Positions 6,519 to 15,137 of a DNA stretch of 34,251 nucleotides are shown here, one piece after another. Position 1 is the first letter of the stretch; each line of letters opens with the position of its first letter. The position numbers and the translations under genes were made by a program. Source of the stretch: Parasedimentitalea huanghaiensis (GTDB lineage Bacteria > Pseudomonadota > Alphaproteobacteria > Rhodobacterales > Rhodobacteraceae); contig NZ_WQLV01000027.1 in NCBI RefSeq assembly GCF_009753675.1, positions 1-34,251 on the forward strand, written 5' to 3'. The notes under the pieces were generated by a model, which made no database searches, had not been told where the DNA came from, and was given only the letters and a program-made list of their open reading frames with translations.

Positions 6519-9500
6519 TTGTCTGATGTTTCTAATTGGCTGACACAGCTCGGAGTGGAGAAGTACATCTCTGCCTTTCAAGATGCAGAAGTTGACTTTG
6601 AAATCCTTCCGGAGCTCGTCGAGGAAGACCTGAAAGAACTTGGGTTGCCGCTGGGACCTCGTCGTAAGGTCTGGGCGGCAATTCAGCGGCTGAATAGCGG
6701 TGATGACGTTTCCAAGCCAGAGACACCGGTCCAGAAAGCGAAACCCACATCCCAGGTAAATCCTCCTTCGCCGGTTTTGGAAGCTGAACGCCGTCATCTG
6801 ACGGTCATGTTTGTCGATCTGGTTGGGTCAACGGAAATGGCTGTGGGTACGGATCCTGAAGACATGCGCGAGGTGATCACCGGGTATCAGAACACTGTCG
6901 CGGGTGTTGTGGCCCGCTACGAAGGGTTTGTTGCCAAGTTCATGGGAGACGGTGTGCTGTGCTATTTTGGTTGGCCCAATGCCAACGAAGACGACGCAGA
7001 ACGGGCGGTGCGGTCTGGGTTGGACATCATTGCAAATGTCAAACGATCTGTCGGGCCGGATGGTGTGGCGTTAGCGTCGCGTGTTGGGATCGCGACCGGT
7101 GTCGTGGTTGTTGGGGATTTAATCGGGAGCGGCGCAACGCAAGAGGCTGCTGTTGTCGGCGAAACTCCCAATCTGGCGGCGCGGCTTCAGGGGGTTGCGC
7201 AGCCTGATCAGATTGTTCTGCCGCAGGAGACGCTCAGCCTGCTGGGAAATGTGTTCACGTTGAACCCGCTTGGCAGCCATGATCTGAAAGGTATTGCCGA
7301 ACCGGTTGAGGCCTTTGGGGTGATCGGCGAGAATACCAAACAAAACCGGTTCGAGGCGCGCCAGCTTGGTGCGCTGACCCCAATTGTTGGACGTGAGCGG
7401 GAAACCGAACTGATGCTGGAGCGATGGTCCAAGAGCCTATCCGGTCAGGGGCAAATGGTTTTGGTTAGTGGAGAGGCTGGTATTGGCAAGTCGCGCATCA
7501 CCCGTGCGGTGATCGATGCCATAGCCCAGGATGATCACATTCGCATGACGTATCAGTGCTCGCCTTATCATACCGACAGTGCATTTTATCCGATTATACA
7601 GCAGCTTTCGTACGCCGCCGGGTTCAAGGCGACCGATGATGTCGAGGCCCGATTGGACAAGCTGGAGGCTTTGATCGGCTCCGATGCCGAGACCTTGGGG
7701 CTGATTGCGCCGCTTTTGGGACTCGATGGGGACGGACGGTACGGTGTGTTAGGTCTGTCGCCGGCCCAGCAACGTGCCCGTACCATGAAAACACTGGTCC
7801 GGTTGATGAAGGGGCAGGCGCAGGCCAAACCGCTCCTTATGGTTTTTGAAGATCTGCATTGGGTTGACCCGACGACTTTGGAATTTCTGGATCTGGCGCT
7901 TGAAGAAATATCCGGTCAACCCATTCTGCTTTTGACCACTGCACGCCCGAACTTTGAATACGGCTTTGGCGGGCATCCCATTGTCACTCGGTTTGCACTC
8001 AACCGGTTGGGCCGGGATCAGATTGCTGCGATTGCGGACAAGCTGACGGCTGGAAAGTCCTTGCCCGATGAAGTCATCGATATCATCGCCAGTCGAACCG
8101 ATGGAGTACCACTGTTTGTCGAAGAACTAACCAAAACGATACTGGAAACCGGAGTTCTCAGGGTTGAAAATGATCGGCTGGTTTTGGATGGCCCACTTGA
8201 TACATTGGCAATTCCCAACACCTTGCATGACAGTCTGATGGCACGATTGGATCGCTTGCAACCCATCAAGGAAGTCGCACAAACAGCAGCTTGCATCGGA
8301 CGTGCGTTCGATCACCATCTGCTGGCAAACATATCACCTTTGCCGGAGACCGAGCTAACGACAGCTCTGGACGGTCTGATCAAGGCTGAATTGATCTACC
8401 GCCGTGGGCTGCCACCCGAGGCAACATATCTTTTCAAACATGCGCTGGTCCGCGATGCGGCCTATGAAAGCTTACTGAAAGAGCGTCGTCGCGGTATTCA
8501 CACCAAGATATTGGCAGCCCTGGAAAATGATGTGGACATTGCGCCCGAGGTTCTCGCCGTCCATGCAGAGTCCTCTCGCCAAATAGAACGAGCCATTGAT
8601 TTGTGGGAGTCTGCGAGCAAAGTCGCCATTGCACGCCCGGCTTTTGATGAAAGCATCTTACATCTGAGCCATGCAATCAGGTTGATAACACCGCAATTGG
8701 AAACTGGTGACACCACCGTGTTTGAGCGCGCGCTGACACTCCAGGTTCAGCTTGGGATGACACTGCTAGCACGCAAAGGATATACCGCCGACGAAACCTT
8801 GGCAGCATTCGAGCATGCGCTAACTTTGGCAGACAGGGTTGGTGAGACACCAGTACGGTATTCAATTCTTTACGGGTTGTGGATCGGAATGGCGGCGCGC
8901 GGGCGGCTTGAACAGGCATGGCCACGTGCGGAAGAATTGATCCTTCAGGCAGAAAAATCACCTGAAACAGCCCCGTTGATGGTCGCCAACCGGATCGCCG
9001 GCGCTTCGTGCTGGCTAATGGGTGATTTTCCCAGGGCGCGCCATTTTCTGGATGTTGCATTGACACATTTTGATCCTATCGAGCACAAAGATCTTGGAGC
9101 TCGGTTCGGCCAGGACATTGGAGTATCTCTTCATATTTTTATTGCTCTCAATGAGCTTACACTTGGCCATTCCCGCGACGCCCGGAGCAATGCGGACAAG
9201 GCAGAGCTGCTCGCTGAAACCACTAACCACGTCAACACTATCTGCTATGCATTGTGTATCCGAGCCATATTTAGCTTGGCGGACCGTGATTATGTGACTG
9301 TAGAGCGCTGTGTGGCCAAACTCCTCCCGATCACTGAGGAACATAGTCTGAATTTGTGGTTTTCTATCGCGTTGATGATCAAGGAGATTTTGGTGGCGAG
9401 AACCGGCGACAAATCCAGTTTGCAACGGTTTATCAGTGCGGATGACATGTTGGGTGCAACAAAATTCAAAATGTTCATTCCTGCGTTGCGTGTTGAATTT

Positions 9501-9878
9501 TCTCGGGCCTTATTAGTCATGGGCTTAACAGATCAGGCAGTTGGCCTGGTCGACAGGGCCCACACAATGATCATACAGACGGGTGAGCAATGGCCGTTGT
9601 CGGATCTTCACCGGTTGCGGGCAAGTTTGGCCAAAGCAGGCAACGATCTGGAAGCGGTTGAAAACCACCTCCAAGCAGCCCTTGATGTTGCCTGCCGCCA
9701 AGGTGCCAAGATGTGGGAACTGCGCGCCGCCATCGACCTTGCCAGTCTATGGCGTGACGCTGGCCGTACAGAGGACGCCATCGCATTACTCAGGCCCATC
9801 TATGACTGCATGGACGAAAGTGACTGCCCCGAAGACCGCGCCGTTGCGCAGGTTATGATCGTGGCGCTCACCGAGTAA
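6519..9878 (+). CDS. SAM / class III adenylate cyclase / AAA-type ATPase / TPR signalling protein
   Basis: 1119 residues. A SAM domain (about 4-60, NWLTQLGVEKYISAF) precedes a class III nucleotide cyclase domain (about 92-270). The metal Asp residues lie in FVDLVGST (D100) and FMGDGVL (D144), and the transition-state Asn and Arg in NLAARLQ (N218, R222), so the catalytic core looks intact. Next comes a large ATPase region with Walker A GEAGIGKS (about 318-325) and Walker B LLMVFEDLHW, then a long helical TPR-like tail rich in Ala/Leu to the end. This is a known proteobacterial architecture of predicted soluble cAMP-producing sensors. Start is TTG at 6519 after AGGG; no in-frame ATG begins the SAM domain. 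The gene stands alone. The activating ligand or partner is unknown. Confidence 0.92.
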   Translation: MSDVSNWLTQLGVEKYISAFQDAEVDFEILPELVEEDLKELGLPLGPRRKVWAAIQRLNSGDDVSKPETPVQKAKPTSQVNPPSPVLEAERRHLTVMFVDLVGSTEMAVGTDPEDMREVITGYQNTVAGVVARYEGFVAKFMGDGVLCYFGWPNANEDDAERAVRSGLDIIANVKRSVGPDGVALASRVGIATGVVVVGDLIGSGATQEAAVVGETPNLAARLQGVAQPDQIVLPQETLSLLGNVFTLNPLGSHDLKGIAEPVEAFGVIGENTKQNRFEARQLGALTPIVGRERETELMLERWSKSLSGQGQMVLVSGEAGIGKSRITRAVIDAIAQDDHIRMTYQCSPYHTDSAFYPIIQQLSYAAGFKATDDVEARLDKLEALIGSDAETLGLIAPLLGLDGDGRYGVLGLSPAQQRARTMKTLVRLMKGQAQAKPLLMVFEDLHWVDPTTLEFLDLALEEISGQPILLLTTARPNFEYGFGGHPIVTRFALNRLGRDQIAAIADKLTAGKSLPDEVIDIIASRTDGVPLFVEELTKTILETGVLRVENDRLVLDGPLDTLAIPNTLHDSLMARLDRLQPIKEVAQTAACIGRAFDHHLLANISPLPETELTTALDGLIKAELIYRRGLPPEATYLFKHALVRDAAYESLLKERRRGIHTKILAALENDVDIAPEVLAVHAESSRQIERAIDLWESASKVAIARPAFDESILHLSHAIRLITPQLETGDTTVFERALTLQVQLGMTLLARKGYTADETLAAFEHALTLADRVGETPVRYSILYGLWIGMAARGRLEQAWPRAEELILQAEKSPETAPLMVANRIAGASCWLMGDFPRARHFLDVALTHFDPIEHKDLGARFGQDIGVSLHIFIALNELTLGHSRDARSNADKAELLAETTNHVNTICYALCIRAIFSLADRDYVTVERCVAKLLPITEEHSLNLWFSIALMIKEILVARTGDKSSLQRFISADDMLGATKFKMFIPALRVEFSRALLVMGLTDQAVGLVDRAHTMIIQTGEQWPLSDLHRLRASLAKAGNDLEAVENHLQAALDVACRQGAKMWELRAAIDLASLWRDAGRTEDAIALLRPIYDCMDESDCPEDRAVAQVMIVALTE

Positions 9879-10027
9879 ACCTAATGTTAAAATCAGAATT
9901 GCATCGTCTAATTGCACCCGACGGTAATCTGAGCTCTGCAATCAGGTTTGGTCGTATAGCTTCCTACCCCCAGAACAGACAATGGCAGAGCCGTTAGGTG
10001 CTCAATACTTAAGATGAACACAGCCAG

Positions 10028-10246
10028 GAATGTCTTTCGATCCGTGTGAAACGAAAGTTGAAATCGACCGAAGTAATCGACGCTCTGACGGATCTATTCG
10101 CCCTGCGAGGGGTGCCTGCCTACTACAGGTCGGAATTGCCCCAGTGAAGGCGCCATTGGTTCGAGCCAAATGGGCGACAACCCAGAGAGTCCATCGCTGA
10201 AGCCGTCAGGGCCTGGGTAGAAACGGAATGCAGTTGGTTGGATATA
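10028..10246 (+). pseudogene. Degraded IS3-family transposase fragment
   Basis: From 10028 the plus strand reads ECLSIRVKRKLKSTEVIDAL, then TDLFALRGVPAYYRS, which is the integrase core of IS3-family OrfB just before the expected SDNGPEF motif. There the frame breaks (stop near 10145). A shifted frame resumes with SIAEAVRAWVETE, matching the usual FIAEAVRxW segment. Both ends of the gene are missing. It is a different IS3 subtype from the one at the left edge of the window. It marks past insertion and deletion next to the sugar cluster. Confidence 0.75.
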
Positions 10247-10323
10247 GGGGGGAGGAGGAGTTCAGCCGATCCAAACAGGCACTCAGCTTAACGCGGCCTG
10301 GGTTTGGTCGATTGTCCTAATCT

Positions 10324-10339
10324 TATATACGAATATATA
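10324..10339. repeat. Short AT inverted repeat
   Basis: TATATA (10324-10329) and TATATA (10334-10339) flank CGAA. It could be a weak promoter-like or protein-binding element in the gap upstream of the sugar operon, but it is over 380 bp from the first gene and may be chance. Confidence 0.25.
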
Positions 10340-10737
10340 GTCGTTGCATTCCCTGGATCGCACAATCTGAGACTTTGATCAGACAACTCCTTTTGTCGGA
10401 CGAGGCAAATCTAGTATAGAGGAGGGCTGATCTCACTTGAGCTCGCCGGTCTTCCTTGATCTGCCGTAGATGCCCAGTTTGAAACAAGACAGCTTTTTAC
10501 ACACCTGTGTGCCAAGGATACTGATCCGGAAATCCGTGAACGGCTCCTGAACGAAGACGGGCCCCACCTTCGGGTGAAATATTGCTGGCATTTTTTCACA
10601 CAAAAAGGTAGAGAGCGGTGGAAAAACTGGGTGCTTACAATACTGGCGATCAGGTGCATTATAGCTGCACAATCAAGGCCATGATCGCTCTATTGTGACC
10701 CAGTATACAAACGCATTGAATGACAGGTTATCGAGCG

Positions 10738-11505
10738 ATGAAATTGGTTATACTTGCGGGGGGGTTTGGGACACGCATTAGCGAAGAGTCACATCTTAAG
10801 CCCAAGCCTATGATCGAAATCGGTGGGCGGCCCATTATTTGGCACATCATGAAACATTACAGCGAACACGGAATAGATGAATTTGTGATTTGCTGTGGTT
10901 ACAAGGGGTATATGATCAAGGAGTATTTCGCGAACTACTTCTTGCACATGTCAGATGTCACTATTGATCTTGCAACCAACGGGATGGAAATCCATTCCCG
11001 CCGGGCGGAAACTTGGAAGATTACTTTGGTCAACACCGGTGAAACAACGCAAACCGGGGGGCGGATCAAGCGCGTTGCGGATCATCTGGATGGGACGTTC
11101 TGTCTGACATATGGTGACGGAGTAAGTGATGTTGATTTGACTGCGCAGCTCGAACACCATCGCGGGCATGGGCGTGAGGCGACGGTGACCGCTATACAGC
11201 CTGCCGGTCGGTTTGGTGGACTCGCCATAGATGGCGGTTTGGTGTCACAGTTTCATGAGAAACCCGAAGGTGATGGAAGATGGATAAATGGCGGTTTTTT
11301 TGTCTGCGAACCTGCTGTTCTTGACCGGATAGCGAACGATCAAACCGTGTTCGAAAAAGAACCCTTGGAAACGCTTGCTGCGGAACGACAGTTGTCAGTC
11401 TGGAAGCACAGTGGCTATTGGCAGTCGATGGATACTTTGCGTGACAGAACCACGTTGGAGGAGCTTTGGGCAACTGGACAGGCGCCATGGAAAACCTGGA
11501 AATGA
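10738..11505 (+). CDS. rfbF: Glucose-1-phosphate cytidylyltransferase
   Basis: 255-residue nucleotidyltransferase making CDP-glucose from CTP and alpha-D-glucose 1-phosphate, the entry step to CDP-linked deoxysugars. The N-terminus MKLVILAGGFGTRISEESHL with KPKPMIEIGGRPI following is diagnostic for RfbF, and YGDGVSDVD supplies the metal-binding Asp region. Length matches the family (about 257). ATG 10738 is chosen over ATG 10720 because the family begins exactly at MKxVILAGG. First gene of an eight-gene operon; its stop overlaps the rfbG start as ATGA at 11502-11505. The start-proximal region has a G7 run coding for AGGF. Confidence 0.95.
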   Translation: MKLVILAGGFGTRISEESHLKPKPMIEIGGRPIIWHIMKHYSEHGIDEFVICCGYKGYMIKEYFANYFLHMSDVTIDLATNGMEIHSRRAETWKITLVNTGETTQTGGRIKRVADHLDGTFCLTYGDGVSDVDLTAQLEHHRGHGREATVTAIQPAGRFGGLAIDGGLVSQFHEKPEGDGRWINGGFFVCEPAVLDRIANDQTVFEKEPLETLAAERQLSVWKHSGYWQSMDTLRDRTTLEELWATGQAPWKTWK

Positions 11506-12551
11506 GTAACTTCTGGGACGGTAAGCGCGTTCTTGTCACGGGGCATACCGGGTTCAAGGGGAGCTGGCTGTCTTTCTGGTTGAAACGGCAGGGGGCTAAT
11601 GTTGCAGGTATGTCCTTGATGCCTGACACAGCTCCTGCACTTTTTGACCAGCTTGAGGTCGAAACGCTGGTAGACCACATGATTGGCGATATTCGGGATG
11701 CAGAATTGGTTGCCCGACGGGTTGCCGAGGTTGAGCCAGATGTCGTGTTTCATTTGGCAGCGCAGCCACTTGTCATAGAATCCTATGCCACTCCATTAAA
11801 AACTTGGCAAACGAATGTCATGGGATCGGTCCATATCATGGAGGCCCTTCGCAACTTAACTGGCCGCTGCGCGGTGGTGATGGTTACGACTGACAAAGTT
11901 TACGAAAACCATGAAGATGGCAAGCCATATGACGAACAGCACGCTCTTGGCGGGCACGATCCGTATAGCGCCAGCAAGGCGGCGATGGAGATAGCGGTTT
12001 CGAGCTGGCGGCGATCTTTTCTGGGTGGTACTGACATTAGAATGGCTTCGGCACGCGCTGGCAACGTTATCGGCGGGGGCGACTGGGCTGCTAATCGGAT
12101 TGTGCCTGATATTGTAAGGGCGCTAAAACGCGGACAGCCAATTGATGTCCGTAATCCCAACGCGGTGCGGCCGTGGCAGCATGTTCTGGAGCCGTTGGCA
12201 GGCTATCTTGCTCTAGCAGAAAAGCTCTGGTCTTCAGACGACCCGGTGTATCAGTCAGGGTTTAATTTTGGACCGAATCCCAAAGATGCGCGCCCGGTCG
12301 GTGATTTGGTGACTGAGGCGTTGCGGCATTGGCCCGGACAATGGGTGGATGCGTCGCCAGAGGATGCAGTACATGAAGCCGGGCTCCTCAGTCTTGATCC
12401 TGCTAAATGCGAGACTCTTCTAGGGGTCAGGTCTCGATGGACGTTTGAACAAACCATCAAGCATACTATCAACTGGTATCGCGCGGTAGGCAGCGGCCAA
12501 TCTGCAATCGACATTACGGCTGCTCAACTTTCAGATTTTGGTGGGCTATGA
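11502..12551 (+). CDS. rfbG: CDP-glucose 4,6-dehydratase
   Basis: 349-residue extended SDR enzyme converting CDP-glucose to CDP-4-keto-6-deoxyglucose with bound NAD. GHTGFKGSWL (14-23) is the NAD-binding glycine motif characteristic of RfbG. TTDK (129-132) and YSASK (Y155, K159) give the catalytic Thr, Asp, Tyr and Lys, and ARAGNVIGGGDWA is the family substrate-loop signature. ATG 11502 is preferred over a TTG at 11466 because it makes the ATGA overlap with rfbF and starts where homologues start. Its stop overlaps the next gene by ATGA too. Assignment is firm. Confidence 0.95.
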   Translation: MSNFWDGKRVLVTGHTGFKGSWLSFWLKRQGANVAGMSLMPDTAPALFDQLEVETLVDHMIGDIRDAELVARRVAEVEPDVVFHLAAQPLVIESYATPLKTWQTNVMGSVHIMEALRNLTGRCAVVMVTTDKVYENHEDGKPYDEQHALGGHDPYSASKAAMEIAVSSWRRSFLGGTDIRMASARAGNVIGGGDWAANRIVPDIVRALKRGQPIDVRNPNAVRPWQHVLEPLAGYLALAEKLWSSDDPVYQSGFNFGPNPKDARPVGDLVTEALRHWPGQWVDASPEDAVHEAGLLSLDPAKCETLLGVRSRWTFEQTIKHTINWYRAVGSGQSAIDITAAQLSDFGGL

Positions 12552-13090
12552 TTTTCAAGCCACTTTCGCTCGCAGGCTCTTTTGAAGTGCTTCTGGAGCC
12601 GCGTGGCGATGAGCGTGGCTTTTTCTCACGGTTTTATTGTGACGAAGAGTTTTCTCATCACGGCCTCAACTCCGATTGGGCGCAGATGAACATCTCGCTT
12701 ACCCGTGGCGCCGGCTCGTTGCGCGGTCTCCACTTTCAGCGTGGTGCCGCCGCTGAGGTTAAGCTGGTAAGATGTCTTCGAGGGCGGGTCTATGATGTCA
12801 TTGTCGACCTTCGCGAAGGATCTAGTAGCTTCGGCCGACATGTCGGTCTAGAATTAGACGCTGACCGCCGAAATTCGGTCTACATTCCAGAGGGTTTTGC
12901 TCACGGCTTCCAAACACTGGAAGACGAAGCCGAACTACAATATCTCCATTCTCAACCGTATTCAGCGGAACAAGAAGGAGGGGTGAACTTGATGGATAGC
13001 AAATTGGAAATCAATTGGCCGTTGCCACTTGCACAACTGTCCGATCGGGACAAAAACTTGCCAACCCTAACGGAGATCTTGCCGCTATGA
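12548..13090 (+). CDS. dTDP-4-dehydrorhamnose 3,5-epimerase-like (RmlC family) epimerase
   Basis: 180-residue cupin epimerase of the RmlC family; here the substrate should be a CDP-4-keto-6-deoxyhexose. Catalytic positions look intact: the base His in LRGLHFQ (H62), Lys in EVKLVRC (K72), and Tyr in LQYLHSQPY (Y132), matching His63, Lys73 and Tyr133 of well-studied RmlC. IPEGFAHGF is the conserved cupin segment. Length is typical. ATG at 12548 overlaps the rfbG stop (ATGA) and its own stop overlaps the methyltransferase start the same way. Whether it acts at C3, C5 or both cannot be told from sequence. Confidence 0.92.
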   Translation: MIFKPLSLAGSFEVLLEPRGDERGFFSRFYCDEEFSHHGLNSDWAQMNISLTRGAGSLRGLHFQRGAAAEVKLVRCLRGRVYDVIVDLREGSSSFGRHVGLELDADRRNSVYIPEGFAHGFQTLEDEAELQYLHSQPYSAEQEGGVNLMDSKLEINWPLPLAQLSDRDKNLPTLTEILPL

Positions 13091-14307
13091 CGCAACTCTG
13101 CCGCCATTGTGCCGCTCCACTGGAAATTCGGTTTTTGGATCTTGGTTTTGCGCCACCTTCAAACGCCTATTTGAAGCCGGAGGATCTGCAAAAACCGGAA
13201 CTGACGTTTCCGTTACGGCTGCTGGCATGTGGAGAATGTCGTCTCGTACAGACCGAAGATTTCGCCGCAGCTGATGCACTGTTTACCGACGATTACGCAT
13301 ATTTCTCATCGACATCTCAAGGCTGGCTGGATCACGCGGCGCGCTATGCTGACATGGTGATTGAGCGGTTTGGTTTAGGGGCAGACAGCCACGTCATGGA
13401 AGTTGCATCAAATGACGGCTATCTGCTGAAGAACTTTGTGAAGAAGGGCATCCCTTGCCTCGGTGTCGAACCGACTGAAAGCACAGCCGCCGCCGCTCGG
13501 GCTCAAGGTATTCCAGTGTTGCAAGACTTCTTCGGCATGGACCTCGTGGGCTCTTTGGATAAGGCAGATCTGATCGCAGGTAATAATGTCTATGCACACG
13601 TGCCCGATATCAACGATTTTACCGCAGCCCTAAAGGCGGCCCTTAAGCCGGAAGGGGTGGTCACACTTGAGTTCCCGCATCTGATGCGTTTGGTTGAACT
13701 TCGCCAATTTGACACGGTTTACCATGAGCATTTTTCCTACCTGTCTCTGTTTGCGGTCAATCGGGTCTTTGCTGCCGCGGGGCTCCGAATTTTTGACGTC
13801 GAGGAATTGCCGACACATGGTGGTAGCTTGCGCATTTTTGGGTGCATCGACTCGGCGGAGCATATGCAATGCGCCTCGGTTGCTGCTCTCATTGAGCGGG
13901 AACATTCGGCCGGTATGGATCTCGATGATTACTATCTGTCATTCCAGTCAAAAGCAGACGACGTGAAAAACGATTTTCTCAGGTTCTTGTTACAAGCGAA
14001 GGCTGAAGGGAAATCAGTGGCTGGCTACGGCGCTGCAGCCAAAGGGAACACCATCATGAATTATGCTGGCGTGCGTCCTGATCTCGTTCCGTATATATGT
14101 GACGCTGCTGCTGCAAAAATTGGCAAACTTATGCCTGGAAGCCATATCCCGATTTTGGAACCTGCGGCATTGCGTGAAAACCGTCCTGACTATCTGGTCA
14201 TTTTGCCTTGGAATATCGCCGCTGAAGTCAAAGTTCAATGTAGTGACCTTGCTGCGCTTGGAACGCGTTTTGTTACAGCGGTGCCACAGCTGGAGGTGTC
14301 GGATTGA
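13087..14307 (+). CDS. Sugar C-methyltransferase (TylCIII/EvaC/TcaB9 type)
   Basis: 406-residue SAM-dependent enzyme expected to add a methyl group to a carbon (usually C3) of a 4-keto nucleotide sugar. Three parts are visible: an N-terminal Zn site (C5, C8, C48, C51 in CRHC and CGEC), a methyltransferase Rossmann domain (MEVASNDGYLL, about 104-114) with the YHEHFSYLS active-site block (about 212-220) that supplies the base in this family, and a C-terminal Rossmann-like domain starting GYGAAAKGNT. ATG 13087 makes an ATGA overlap with the epimerase and is where the Zn domain begins; a longer frame from 13015 would overlap the epimerase. It predicts a branched sugar product. Confidence 0.92.
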   Translation: MTQLCRHCAAPLEIRFLDLGFAPPSNAYLKPEDLQKPELTFPLRLLACGECRLVQTEDFAAADALFTDDYAYFSSTSQGWLDHAARYADMVIERFGLGADSHVMEVASNDGYLLKNFVKKGIPCLGVEPTESTAAAARAQGIPVLQDFFGMDLVGSLDKADLIAGNNVYAHVPDINDFTAALKAALKPEGVVTLEFPHLMRLVELRQFDTVYHEHFSYLSLFAVNRVFAAAGLRIFDVEELPTHGGSLRIFGCIDSAEHMQCASVAALIEREHSAGMDLDDYYLSFQSKADDVKNDFLRFLLQAKAEGKSVAGYGAAAKGNTIMNYAGVRPDLVPYICDAAAAKIGKLMPGSHIPILEPAALRENRPDYLVILPWNIAAEVKVQCSDLAALGTRFVTAVPQLEVSD

Positions 14308-15137
14308 GCCGAATTCTGATTACCGGTGCTACAGGATTTGTCGGTTTACCAGTTGCACAAAAACTTGCCGCTGCTGGCCACGACCTAACTTGTATTGTCC
14401 GTCCAGGAACAGAAAATAGGTTGCACGGGTTGAATACTCATGTCCTCCACTGTGACGATGTTTTTTCACAGTTGCCAGAATGGTGGGCTAGCACGCTCGC
14501 GGAGTTCGACACGTTCGTGCATCTTGCATGGTACGCTGAGCCGGGAAAATACCTGACCTCAAGTCGAAATTTGGATTGTCTGGCTGGAACACTTTCGATG
14601 GCGAAAGGTGCCGCAATTTCCAAACTTTCACGGTTTGTGGGAGTCGGTACTTGTTTTGAATATGACCTGACAGCAGCCGAGTTGTCGGTCGATACCCCGC
14701 TCGCGCCCACAACGCCGTATGCCGCGGCTAAAGTCGCCGCATTTACCATGTTGAAATCTTGGTTTGCGACAACAAATGTAGAGTTCCTCTGGGCTCGATT
14801 GTTCTATCTTTATGGCGCCCGCGAGGATGATCGACGACTTGTCCCGTATCTACACAGTCAACTGAGCAAGGGACAGACCGCTGAGTTGAGCAGTGGGACT
14901 GCGGTGCGGGACTACCTGAATGTTGAGGTCGCTGCGGACTTGCTGGTAGAGGACATCACCAGCCAGAGGGTTGGCGCGACAAACATTTGCGGGGGGAAAG
15001 GCGTCACCATTCGAGCACTTGCAGAAGAAATTGCAGATCAATATGGACGTCGCGACCTGCTCAAATTTGGGGCGCGCCCGGACAATTTAACAGATCCGCC
15101 GATTGTAGTTGGCCGAAGAATGGAAACTTCAAAATGA
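14304..15137 (+). CDS. NAD(P)-dependent SDR epimerase/reductase (4-keto reductase candidate)
   Basis: 277-residue extended SDR. N-terminal GATGFVG (8-14) binds the dinucleotide, and YAAAK (Y139, K143) gives the catalytic pair. RDYLNVEVAADLL near the C-terminus is the usual nucleotide-sugar substrate segment. In this operon the natural job is reduction of the C4 keto group after C-methylation, or epimerisation. Start is TTG at 14304: GGAGG sits 8 bases upstream and the TTGA overlaps the methyltransferase stop. Somewhat short for extended SDRs (usually 300 or more). Its stop overlaps the next gene as ATGA. Confidence 0.85.
   Translation: MSRILITGATGFVGLPVAQKLAAAGHDLTCIVRPGTENRLHGLNTHVLHCDDVFSQLPEWWASTLAEFDTFVHLAWYAEPGKYLTSSRNLDCLAGTLSMAKGAAISKLSRFVGVGTCFEYDLTAAELSVDTPLAPTTPYAAAKVAAFTMLKSWFATTNVEFLWARLFYLYGAREDDRRLVPYLHSQLSKGQTAELSSGTAVRDYLNVEVAADLLVEDITSQRVGATNICGGKGVTIRALAEEIADQYGRRDLLKFGARPDNLTDPPIVVGRRMETSK

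Larger units (their letters stand above)
9879..10737. other. Long gene-poor region with mobile-element debris
   Basis: About 860 bp between the cyclase and the sugar operon without an intact gene. It holds a decayed IS3 transposase (10028-10246) and a TATATA-CGAA-TATATA repeat (10324-10339). A plus-strand open frame of about 74 codons lies at 10460-10684; it has no ATG, GTG or TTG near its start, yet reads like real protein (FETRQLFTHL, EIRERLLNEDGPHLRVKYCW). The last 60 bases must include the promoter of the sugar operon, but I could not assign boxes. Confidence 0.5.

Noticed and set aside
10411-10659. Minus-strand frame in the gap before rfbF
   Set aside because: The opposite strand of the same segment reads more like natural protein, and this frame has no recognisable domain.
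10750-10765. G7 run at the start of rfbF as a phase-variation tract
   Set aside because: It encodes the required AGGFG motif, which forces G-rich codons, and seven G is short for efficient slippage.
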